Shown: positions 1-6,359 of the stretch, in pieces
Position numbering within the stretch: position 1 is the first letter of the stretch
Layout of the letters: each line of letters begins with the position of its first letter
Assembly: GCA_964370795.1 (NCBI GenBank)
Contig: CAYJME010000069.1
Coordinates: forward strand, 1-14,453
Reading direction: 5' to 3'
DNA length: 14,453 nt
Source of the DNA: JAHFOW01 sp964370795
GTDB taxonomy: Bacteria > Planctomycetota > Brocadiia > Brocadiales > Brocadiaceae
The notes under the pieces: generated by a model
Databases searched by the model: none
Told to the model about the DNA's origin: nothing
Seen by the model: only the letters and a program-made list of their open reading frames with translations
Position numbers and translations under genes: made by a program

Positions 1-2
1 GT

Positions 3-698
3 ATTGCACGGCCCGGTGATATGGGTGTGGACATCTTGCATTTGAACCTTCATAAAACCTTTTCCACCCCACATGGCGGGGGTGGTCCTGGCGCAGGTCC
101 CATTGGTGTCACCGAAGCACTGAATCCATTTTTACCTGTCCCACGTGTCGAGTTAGTGAATAAAAACTATGTCTTAAATTATCAATATCCCGATGCCATA
201 GGAAAGGTCAGGGCATTTTATGGCCACATTGGCATGATGCTCAGGGCATATACCTACCTGTTAACTCTGGGCAAAGAGGGTGTGAGGAAGGTTGGTGAAT
301 ATGCTGTCCTTAATGCGAACTATCTGCGACACAAACTTAAAAAATATTACGACATTCCTTATGGAAAGACATGTATGCATGAATTTGTCATCTCTGCAAA
401 AAATCAGAAGAAAAAAGGCGTTTCCGCGATGGATATCGCCAAAAAACTCCTGGATTACGGATTCCACGCCCCCACCGTATATTTTCCCCTCATTGTGGAA
501 GAGGCGCTGATGGTCGAACCAACGGAAACAGAATCGCGAGAAACGCTAGACGGTTTTGCAGATGCGATGATACGGATAGCTGCCGATATTGAACAACAGC
601 CAGAGGCATTCCACAACCTGCCCAAAACCACACCCATCAGCCGTCCCGATGAAGTTAAGGCCGCCCGTGAACCTCGATTGAAATGGGACAACAGATAA
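3..698 (+). CDS. gcvPB: Glycine dehydrogenase (decarboxylating) subunit 2, C-terminal part
   Basis: This is the C-terminal ~231 residues of the P-protein beta subunit of the glycine cleavage system. With GcvPA it decarboxylates glycine and passes the aminomethyl group to lipoylated GcvH in the cytoplasm. The frame is open from base 3, so the gene starts outside the window; the ATG at 21 is internal. The hallmark is the PLP-binding stretch LHLNLHKTFSTPHGGGGPG, whose Schiff-base lysine is codon 54-56. The later region contains EFVISAKNQKKKGVSAMDIAK and the family-typical FPLIVEEALMVEPTETES. The end (PISRPDEVKAAREPRLKW) is also typical, so the C-terminus is complete. A two-subunit P-protein fits many non-enterobacterial lineages. 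The function is secure; the neighbouring gcv genes would lie upstream, outside the window. Confidence 0.95.
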   Translation: MARPGDMGVDILHLNLHKTFSTPHGGGGPGAGPIGVTEALNPFLPVPRVELVNKNYVLNYQYPDAIGKVRAFYGHIGMMLRAYTYLLTLGKEGVRKVGEYAVLNANYLRHKLKKYYDIPYGKTCMHEFVISAKNQKKKGVSAMDIAKKLLDYGFHAPTVYFPLIVEEALMVEPTETESRETLDGFADAMIRIAADIEQQPEAFHNLPKTTPISRPDEVKAAREPRLKWDNR

Positions 699-714
699 CG
701 AAGTGTAGGATTGA

Positions 715-798
715 AAGGAAGATTTGGATATTTACCATTTAGTCGATACAGCAGACGAGGCTTTTCAGTTAATTCAGAATTTAGCTGATATGAAATGA
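715..798 (+). pseudogene. C-terminal remnant resembling LOG family / TIGR00730 protein
   Basis: Right after gcvPB there is an open frame of 27 codons that ends in TGA at 796-798. It includes LDIYHLVDTADEAFQLI. This resembles, from memory of the family, the extreme C-terminus of Rossmann-fold TIGR00730/LOG proteins (cytokinin-riboside phosphoribohydrolase-like), which often read like 'PEDLDLxHxTDDPDEAVxxI'. A TGA at 712-714 closes the frame upstream, so nothing of the nucleotide-binding core remains here. There is no convincing start codon or ribosome binding site; a TTG at 724 is possible. I read it as a decayed or deletion-truncated gene tail. A chance small ORF is the alternative. Confidence 0.4.
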
Positions 799-1214
799 TA
801 TGTTCGTTTTTAGTAGATAAACAATATTCGTAACAATTTAATTTTTTAAAAATTCAGCCGCCCTGTGAAATGTCATAGAGCAACACACCCCTACCATGAA
901 ACTCAAGATATGCGTAAGGTGGACTTCTTCGTGAGCTCCGTTGAATGATTAAGGCGTTGTTTTTTTACGCCGAATCCACCTTCAATGCTTTTGTAATTTG
1001 TGGGTTTCGAGCCGCTTAGCCCACTGCAAATCCGCATGGGATTACAAAATGCCCTGGTAAAATCATAACCTGCGCAATAAAAATTGTAGCATTTAAGCAT
1101 GAATTTTACTGAATCCTCAGATAAATCCTTTTCAGGAGTAGTGCGAAATTGCGTTTTAGGAATCGAAGGCTTTTTCTCAATAGTCGTTTTTTTTTGCAGG
1201 CTGATATGATAAAA
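799..1214. other. Gene-poor stretch with inverted repeats
   Basis: No supportable gene lies between the gcvPB/LOG tail and the peptidase promoter. A 65-codon minus-strand ORF at 903-1100 has no ribosome binding site and unconvincing composition. Visible structure consists of an inverted pair (916-927 with 972-982), a small hairpin GGCGT/ACGCC (953-957 with 967-971), an outer 9-bp stem TTTTGTAAT/ATTACAAAA (989-997 with 1041-1049), and an inner 7-bp stem (1000-1006 with 1018-1024). No clear terminator for gcvPB was found. Confidence 0.5.
989..1049. repeat. Nested inverted repeat (possible structured element)
   Basis: TTTTGTAAT at 989-997 is a perfect inverted match to ATTACAAAA at 1041-1049. 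Inside it, GTGGGTT (1000-1006) pairs with AGCCCAC (1018-1024), with one G-T pair. A further weaker inverted pair lies upstream: 916-927 against 972-982, sharing AAGGTGGA and TTC. The layout could be a small mobile-element relic, a cruciform, or a folded RNA. There is no U-tract, so it is not an ordinary terminator. Confidence 0.4.
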
Positions 1215-1220
1215 TATAAT
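1194..1220 (+). promoter_or_regulatory. Putative promoter for the secreted metallopeptidase
   Basis: A perfect TATAAT lies at 1215-1220, about 50 bases upstream of the ATG at 1271. The -35 candidate TTGCAG (1194-1199) is weak and its 15-base spacing is short. The gene starts a transcription unit, since its upstream neighbour is distant, so a promoter is expected here. Its exact -35 is uncertain. Confidence 0.4.
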
Positions 1221-1270
1221 TTATTGTCATCATGTTTAAATAAAAATAAAAACTAAGTAAGGAGTTTACA

Positions 1271-2935
1271 ATGAAGTGTTTTATTACTTTTTTACTCATT
1301 TCATGTCTTTTTGGCATTGTTACATCAATACAAGCCAGCGAAAAAAGAGAACCAACAACCGCATTAGGGAAAAAACCACGGGCTGTGTATAAAATCAAAA
1401 AAAATCCAACGGTTACACAACTTAATGCTGAAATGACGCTGAAATCCCGACATGCTGCTGCTTTTATTGAATGGGATGAGAGGGCTATTCCCAAAACTAT
1501 TTTTGGCCCCATATCTATCAAAGGAATTGGCACACGGCAGGAAATGGCAAAACATTTTTTTAAGGAAAATAAAGATCTTTTCGGAATGAATTCTGATTTA
1601 TCAGATATTGGAATCATTGAAACCAAAAAAAGTTTACATGCAGAGCATATAAGATTCGCCCAAACATTGAAAGGTATCCCTGTATATGGCAGTGAAATCG
1701 TGGTACATTTTAGGGAAGATGGAATCATACAATTAATAAACAATAATTATGACCCTGATATCCATGTGGAAACAACAAAATCAACGATTACTGGTGGTCG
1801 GGCACTTAAACTGGCTAAAGATGATGTAAAACCCGTGGGCGAATTAAGAGGCGATACAAAAACAGAATTAGTGATCTACTTCAAGAATGATGCGTATTAT
1901 CTATCATGGAAAGTTGAAGTCCCTGCAGAAAAACCTCTTGGCGACTGGCTTGTATTCATTGATGCAACACAGGGAACTATTATAGACAAAATTAATATTC
2001 TTAAATATGTTAACGGAACAGGAAAAGTATTCAACCCAAATCCTATCGTTACATCGCAAACTGCAACGTTAAGAGATAATAATGATTCTGCCAGCGCTGT
2101 ACCAACGACTGAATACAAAACGGTTCCTTTACAAGGATTAGATGGAAGCGGGTATTTGAAAGGACAATATGTGTATGCACATAATAAATCAAAGAGAAAT
2201 ATTGCCCTGGAACCAACCTTTACTTATAATTATAATAGATTTGATAATAAATTCGAAGAGGTTATGAGCTATTATCATATCGATGTTGCCCAGCGATATA
2301 TTCAGTCTTTAGGATTCTCCAGTGTAAATAACCGCCAAATTGAAATTCTTGTGAACGCAACAACACAAGATAATTCCTGGTACAGTCCAACCACAAAAAA
2401 GATAACATACGGTTCAGGCGGGGTAGATGACGCCGAAGATGCTGACGTAATCTGGCATGAGTATGGACATGCTATTCAGGATAATCAGGCGCCCGGTTTT
2501 GGTTCAACGGCAGAAGGGGGAGCTATGGGTGAAGGCTTTGGGGATTATTGGGCAACAAGCATGCATTCGACTTTGAGTAATTATTTCATTACTTTGGTAG
2601 CCATCTGGGATGCTACTTCTTATGATAATCACAATCCACCATATTTAAGAAGCGTAGATACGAATAAAGTCTACCCTACCGATTGGGTTGGCGAAGTTCA
2701 TGCTGACGGCGAAATATGGTCGGCTACATTATGGGACATTAAGAAACTCCTTGGCAGGACGACAACAGATAAATTAGTCATTCAAAGCCACTTCTATCTA
2801 ACAAGTGGCGCTAACTTTGTTGATGGCGCCAATGCAATAATCCTGGCGGACAGGAATCTCAATAACGGCGTTAACGAAAACAATCTGCGCAGTGTTTTCT
2901 CTAAAAGAGGGATACCTGTAAGTATACCAAAGTAA
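1271..2935 (+). CDS. Secreted zinc metallopeptidase with fungalysin/thermolysin propeptide (M36/M4-like)
   Basis: This is a predicted exported protease of clan MA, 554 aa. Residues 1-22 form a signal peptide (Lys near the start, hydrophobic core, then IQA|SE). Residues ~85-165 match the FTP (fungalysin/thermolysin propeptide) pattern, with GTRQEMAKHFFKENKDLFG followed by IRFAQTLKGIPVYGSEIVVHF. A PepSY-like propeptide region runs to ~245. The catalytic part has HEYGH (zinc ligands H396 and H400, base E397) and the third ligand E421 in GGAMGEGFGDYW. A later VHADGEIWSATLWDI (H477) probably supplies the second catalytic histidine. The HEYGH, GEGFGDYW and DGEIWSA wording is closer to M36 fungalysin than to classical M4. 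AAGGAG at 1259-1264, six bases before the ATG, supports the start. There is no C-terminal sorting domain. It probably degrades extracellular or periplasmic protein; the substrate is unknown. Confidence 0.85.
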   Translation: MKCFITFLLISCLFGIVTSIQASEKREPTTALGKKPRAVYKIKKNPTVTQLNAEMTLKSRHAAAFIEWDERAIPKTIFGPISIKGIGTRQEMAKHFFKENKDLFGMNSDLSDIGIIETKKSLHAEHIRFAQTLKGIPVYGSEIVVHFREDGIIQLINNNYDPDIHVETTKSTITGGRALKLAKDDVKPVGELRGDTKTELVIYFKNDAYYLSWKVEVPAEKPLGDWLVFIDATQGTIIDKINILKYVNGTGKVFNPNPIVTSQTATLRDNNDSASAVPTTEYKTVPLQGLDGSGYLKGQYVYAHNKSKRNIALEPTFTYNYNRFDNKFEEVMSYYHIDVAQRYIQSLGFSSVNNRQIEILVNATTQDNSWYSPTTKKITYGSGGVDDAEDADVIWHEYGHAIQDNQAPGFGSTAEGGAMGEGFGDYWATSMHSTLSNYFITLVAIWDATSYDNHNPPYLRSVDTNKVYPTDWVGEVHADGEIWSATLWDIKKLLGRTTTDKLVIQSHFYLTSGANFVDGANAIILADRNLNNGVNENNLRSVFSKRGIPVSIPK

Positions 2936-3279
2936 AAGGAAATAATTAGAAACAAAGCAGATACTTGTCTCTTCCCAAAGACTGCGGTTTCGATGCATAC
3001 GGAACTTGGCACCATGATTGGTTGAAAGTGTTTGTGAAGGATGGAGTATCAAAAATAATTAACAGGGATATAGAATAAATCTTTGTTCTGGTGGCTTTTT
3101 GTGAGGAACCAGACAGACTTTATCTTCCGGCCAGTTTGGATTAAGTAATGCATCCGGAAAATGGTGACAAATGGCCTTGACAAGGCTATCCATCTTAAGA
3201 TTATAATATATAGTAATATTGCTTAGAGTGCGTGAGAATTTTTGATACATTATTAAAACTTATTTTTGGGAGTGAATAT
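2936..3279. other. Gene-poor stretch with small orphan reading frames
   Basis: No recognised gene lies here. A + frame without an ATG (2950-3078, 42 codons) reads like protein, including CGFDAYGTWHHDWLKVFVKD. A minus-strand ORF at 3059-3250 (63 codons) includes HHFPDALLNPNWPEDKVCL. Neither has a ribosome binding site, and I match neither to a family. They could be remnants of broken genes. Inverted pairs are TCTGGT/ACCAGA (3087-3092 with 3108-3113), TTCCGG/CCGGAA (3125-3130 with 3154-3159), and a tight GGCCTT/AAGGC(T) hairpin near 3174-3187. None has a terminator-like T-tract, so the peptidase terminator is not identified. Confidence 0.4.
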
Positions 3280-3804
3280 ATGAAAAGGCATTATGTTGGT
3301 TTGGCAGGTTTGACATTGTTTCTCAATACATTTATGATATTTCCTGTAAATAGTACACTTCGGGCTGAGGGGTGATAGCATTCCTTAAGTCCACAAGCTC
3401 CTGTTACCGGCAAATTAAAGGCAGCCAATACAATCGAAGTTAAAACTTCTACGTCTGAAGTGTCAACAAATAGTACATATGATCAGGATGTTCCGGATAT
3501 GGAAGTTACTTTTAGAACTACGGGTAATATAAATAATTCTGTAATTGTCTCATTCACCTCTGAGGTGACAACCGCCCCAGGCGAGACTGCATATGTAAGC
3601 GCCAGGCTCGATGGTACATCTGGTAACCCAGGGCCTGGATCAATTGTGTTTGACAAGAACAATCCGGATAACAAAACACACTCATTTAACTTTTTATTTA
3701 ATAAGGTTGCCCCCGGCAAACACACGGTTAAAATAGTATATCGTAGTGGTTCCGGCGGGTCGGTAAGTCTTTTTTACAAGACGCTGTTGGTTTATCACAA
3801 GTAA
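3280..3804 (+). pseudogene. Secreted beta-rich protein gene interrupted by two tandem in-frame stops
   Basis: The ATG at 3280 has a good ribosome binding site (GGGAG at 3268-3272, seven bases upstream). It begins a clear signal peptide: MKRHYVGLAGLTLFL, a hydrophobic stretch, then NSTLRAEG. The frame then meets TGA TAG at 3373-3378. The same frame continues open after the stops for another 141 codons to TAA at 3802-3804. That part encodes a Thr/Ser-rich, beta-strand-like sequence (MEVTFRTTGNINNSVIVSF, later APGKHTVKIVYRSGSGG and a C-terminal LFYKTLLVYHK). The downstream part could start at GTG 3460, but no ribosome binding site precedes it and it would then lack an export signal. No family is recognised. 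I read this as a recently disabled gene for a small exported beta-sandwich protein. The downstream frame is well preserved, so the lesion is young or the stops are bypassed. Confidence 0.6.
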
Positions 3805-3856
3805 TAGAGACATGTGGCAACCTTGTTATTATGTTAGCTGGATGTTTAGAATTTTC

Positions 3857-3891
3857 AAAAGCCGGGGTGAGGATAGTTTACCCCTGCTTTT
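3857..3891 (+). terminator. Stem-loop terminator after the secreted-protein gene
   Basis: AAAAGCCGGGGT (3857-3868) pairs with ACCCCTGCTTTT (3880-3891). The stem is 12 bp with one mismatch and the loop is 11 bases. A T-rich run (CTTTTGTTTATT) forms the 3' side. It lies 53 bases after the stop at 3804. Its A-rich 5' arm means it could also work on the minus strand for RCC1-side transcription. Confidence 0.75.
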
Positions 3892-4114
3892 GTTTATTCG
3901 GCCTGTCTCCTTGTAAAACACTTGATACTCTACCTGCTTTTCTACGTAACTTCACATAAACGCTTTTGTTCCCAATGGGTGTCAAACATCAAATAGGGAA
4001 CAATGAGGTACAAACAAAGTGATCAATCAGCACACTTAACTGGTCATTGCATTCACAAACTGCGTTTGAAAACAGCTTATAAAGGCGAATTGAAATCAGG
4101 GCATTGAAATATAA
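3892..4114. other. Intergenic stretch between convergent units, with one inverted repeat
   Basis: No gene is supported between the terminator and the end of the RCC1 gene. The only clear structure is an 8-bp perfect inverted repeat, TTGTTCCC (3966-3973) and GGGAACAA (3996-4003), with a 22-base spacer. No T-tract follows it on either strand, so its role is unclear. Confidence 0.4.
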
Positions 4115-5335
4115 TCAGAGACCAGTAACCTGGACGGGAGTAATTCTATCTTCTTTGGTATTGTCTCCAACTTGTCCATATTGATTCTCTCCCCATGCCC
4201 AAACCGTGCCATCATTCTTAAGTACGAGGGAGTGGCCACCGCCGGCAGCAATGGCTACGACTCCTGTAAGCCCTTCAACCTGTACCGGAGCGTATTTATC
4301 CACGGTGGTACCATCTCCGAGCGATCCATGTGTATTAAGTCCCCACGCCCAAACCGTACCATCATCCCTCAGGGCAAGAGAATGGCCACTACCAGCAGTA
4401 ATGGCTACGACTCCAGTAATTCCTTTAACCTGTACCGGCATATATTTGTTCACGGTGGTACCATCTCCAATCTGTCCGTAATGTTCATTCTCTCCCCATT
4501 CCCAAACCGTGCCATCATCCTTGAGGGCGAGGGAGCGCTTGTTGCCGGCATCAATGGCTGTGATACCTGTAAGCCCTGTAACCAGTGCTGGCGTGGTTTC
4601 ACGATGCTTGACGTCATAAGGACTATCTCCGTTGAGCACCCCATCGCTGTTGAATCCCCATTCCCAAACCGTGCCATCACTACAGAGGGCAAGGTGATGG
4701 TATAATCCATTAGCAATAGCTGTAATATCTGTAAGTCCTGTAATTTGAAATGGCTCAGGTCTATTTACAGTGGTATCATCTCTTCGCAAATCAGCACTCC
4801 ACGTCCAGACAGTGCCGTCATTCCTGAGGGCAAGGAGACAATGAGTTTTATAGACAGAAACAACTTTGGTATCTGTAAGCCCTATAAGTTGCACCGGCTT
4901 CGTTTGGTATGTCAAGCCCCATCCGCCGCCTCTTGGCGGCACTGAATTATACTCACCCCACACCCAAACTGTGCCATCTTTTTTAAGAGCAATGGAACTT
5001 GACCAACCACCGGAAATGGTCATAACTTCTATAAGATCTACGACACGGTCCGGGATATGTTTCTCCTTCACGGTAGTACCGTTTCCGAGCTGTCCGGATA
5101 ATATCCTTCCACCAAATAAAATGTGTATGGTATTATCTCCCCATGCCCAAACGGTACCGTCATCTTTAAGAGCAAGAGAGTGGTCATTACCACAACTGAT
5201 AGCTATGGCTTTTGAAGAAGATTTAGTTTTTTCTGAAACGATTTTCATATACCCCATAGTAGCACAACCGTTAAATAACGTATTGAGGGCAATAATAAGG
5301 ATAAACAATAATGACGATTGTTTAATTTCTTTCAT
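4115..5335 (-). CDS. RCC1-repeat beta-propeller, probable lipoprotein
   Basis: This protein is built from seven RCC1 (regulator of chromosome condensation) blades. Each carries the core DGTVWxWG; the copies begin at residues 59, 120, 173, 220, 274, 325 and 375, counted from the Met at 5335, with spacing of 47-61. The last three blades are most alike and share GDGTTV and PVQVxGLTGVVAIAAG. Seven blades are enough for one closed propeller. The N-terminus is a signal peptide (MKEIKQSSLLFILIIALNTL) ending in LFNGC, a weak lipobox at Cys24. This suggests anchoring at a membrane with the propeller outside. I chose the ATG at 5335 because AAGGA (5344-5348) sits eight bases before it and overlaps the alternative ATG at 5344. 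The protein ends right after the last blade (PVQVTGL). Bacterial RCC1 proteins usually act as binding scaffolds; the ligand here is unknown. It lies 18 bases after the GIY-YIG gene, so co-transcription is likely. Confidence 0.85.
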   Translation of the reverse strand: MKEIKQSSLLFILIIALNTLFNGCATMGYMKIVSEKTKSSSKAIAISCGNDHSLALKDDGTVWAWGDNTIHILFGGRILSGQLGNGTTVKEKHIPDRVVDLIEVMTISGGWSSSIALKKDGTVWVWGEYNSVPPRGGGWGLTYQTKPVQLIGLTDTKVVSVYKTHCLLALRNDGTVWTWSADLRRDDTTVNRPEPFQITGLTDITAIANGLYHHLALCSDGTVWEWGFNSDGVLNGDSPYDVKHRETTPALVTGLTGITAIDAGNKRSLALKDDGTVWEWGENEHYGQIGDGTTVNKYMPVQVKGITGVVAITAGSGHSLALRDDGTVWAWGLNTHGSLGDGTTVDKYAPVQVEGLTGVVAIAAGGGHSLVLKNDGTVWAWGENQYGQVGDNTKEDRITPVQVTGL

Positions 5336-5353
5336 AGAGCACATCCTTTTTCT

Positions 5354-5560
5354 TTACTTTTTTTCAATCTTCAATGCCATACTCTTATTTCCAATTTTCT
5401 TTTTCATAACCAGGTTTAAAGGGGCTTTTCCTCTCAGGTATTTTGCGCCTTTTTTATCATTACTTTTATGTTCTTCAAATCTTCTTTCTACATCAGTTGT
5501 TATGCCTGTGTATAATGCCCTATTTTTACATCTTATCAAATACAAAAACCAGGTTCTCAT
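5354..5560 (-). CDS. GIY-YIG domain protein (UPF0213/YhbQ-like), short C-terminus
   Basis: This is a small GIY-YIG nuclease-superfamily protein, 68 aa from the Met at 5560. The signature is WFLYLIRCKNRALYTGITTD, followed by VERRFEEH and GAKYLRGKAPLNLV. Tyr7, Tyr17, Arg27 and His31 are the expected superfamily positions, and the conserved C-terminal Glu is probably E66 in ALKIE. Homologues of this type are about 80-100 aa and continue with a basic tail after that Glu; here the frame stops three residues after E66. A run of seven A (minus strand, 5358-5364) sits exactly there. Reading one base differently would continue as KKVKKKDVLYERN. Upstream in-frame codons to 5632 (SGDKSPALQF...) look non-coding, so I start at the Met before RTWFLY. 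The start lacks a good ribosome binding site. The cellular function of this small family is poorly defined. Confidence 0.75.
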   Translation of the reverse strand: MRTWFLYLIRCKNRALYTGITTDVERRFEEHKSNDKKGAKYLRGKAPLNLVMKKKIGNKSMALKIEKK

Positions 5561-5829
5561 CTTTAAACGCCTGACCCAAACGAGTCGGAACTGTAACGCA
5601 GGAGATTTATCCCCCGACAAAATGCAGACCACAAGGGATCGGCGCTACATTTTTGATAAGAAACTACCGTGGGAATAAGCGGCACAAAGAATTAAGCGTC
5701 CGTATACATGCCATAATGAATCCCCCGGGTTTCCAAGAGGGCCTTTTACAGCAGGTAGCGTTACTTAATGACATTGGTAGCCAGTTAATTGCTACCATGA
5801 GCACTGTGGCTTCGCCATGTTATGACCCC
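5561..5829. other. Intergenic stretch with hairpins between yaiI and the GIY-YIG gene
   Basis: No gene is supported; long plus-strand frames here are shadows. A perfect 7-bp hairpin, TGGTAGC/GCTACCA (5775-5781 with 5791-5797, 9-base loop), is followed by a compact TGGC-TTC-GCCA hairpin (5807-5817). Both lie just downstream of the yaiI stop on the minus strand. Neither has a T-tract, but they could protect or end the yaiI transcript. The GIY-YIG promoter was not identified. Confidence 0.4.
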
Positions 5830-6282
5830 TCAGTTCTTGCCATATTTCGTCAGAAAACGGTCCAGCTGATTGGCGAACGCCTGAATGTCTTTCTTACCAA
5901 ACGAGGAAGGACCGCCGGTAATCATGCCGCCGTTTCGGAGAACATCCATAAGATTACGCATAGCCAGTTTCTGTTTTATATTCTTTTCCGTATAGAGCTC
6001 CCCTCGCGGGTCAATCGCATACCCACCCTTCCCAACAACACGGTCTGCAAGCGGTATATCAGCGGTAATAACCAGATCTCCCGGCTGAACCATTTCAACA
6101 ATATGATCATCCGCCACATCAATACCCGCAGATACCGTAATACTCGAAATGTACCCCGATTGAGGAACCTTCCGATACTGATTCGAGACCATAATCAACG
6201 GAACGCGAACGCGCTCAACTGCCCGAAACAGGAGTTCTCCTATCACACCCGGAAAAGCGTCAGCATCAACAAATATCTGCAT
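5830..6282 (-). CDS. yaiI: YaiI/YqxD family protein (DUF188, UPF0178)
   Basis: This 150-aa protein matches the YaiI/YqxD (DUF188) family along its whole length. It begins MQIFVDADAFPGVIGELLF, has VSAGIDVADDHIVEMVQPGD and VITADIPLADRVV, then the family-typical IDPRGELYTEKNI, and ends with ITGGPSSFGKKDIQAFANQLD. The fold is thought to be a PIN/NYN-like nuclease domain. Acidic residues near the N-terminus (D6, D8) and in the ITADIPLAD segment are the likely metal-binding positions. The family's usual Cys in DADACP is Phe here (F10). GAGGG lies only three bases before the ATG, a short spacing. It follows the aminotransferase by 77 bases on the same strand. The biological role of the family is not established. 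Confidence 0.9.
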   Translation of the reverse strand: MQIFVDADAFPGVIGELLFRAVERVRVPLIMVSNQYRKVPQSGYISSITVSAGIDVADDHIVEMVQPGDLVITADIPLADRVVGKGGYAIDPRGELYTEKNIKQKLAMRNLMDVLRNGGMITGGPSSFGKKDIQAFANQLDRFLTKYGKN

Positions 6283-6359
6283 TTACCCTCGTTTATTTTT
6301 ACTATCCAAAAATAAAAAAACAAATTAGATCATAATAGTTTCTGCGATGCGTTCGTGCT

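Noticed and set aside
916..1060. CRISPR-like or tRNA-like structure
   Set aside because: There are no regularly spaced direct repeats, and the stems do not form a cloverleaf with tRNA-consensus loops.
1177..1743. 188-codon minus-strand ORF over the start of the peptidase
   Set aside because: It is antisense to the signal peptide and propeptide of a well-supported gene, and has no start signal.
3373..3378. TGA read as selenocysteine in the secreted protein
   Set aside because: A TAG follows at once, so recoding TGA alone would not give read-through, and I see no convincing stem-loop in the expected place.
4172..4705. Plus-strand ORFs with apparent internal repeats
   Set aside because: The repeats are the complement of the RCC1 blades, not an independent repeat protein.
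4866..5678. 270-codon plus-strand ORF across the RCC1 and GIY-YIG genes
   Set aside because: It lies antisense to two genes with clear family motifs, and its translation is low-complexity, with Pro/Ser repeats mirrored from the RCC1 blades.
5653..6315. 220-codon plus-strand ORF antisense to yaiI
   Set aside because: The minus strand encodes a full-length DUF188 protein; the plus frame has no ribosome binding site and no domain-like sequence.
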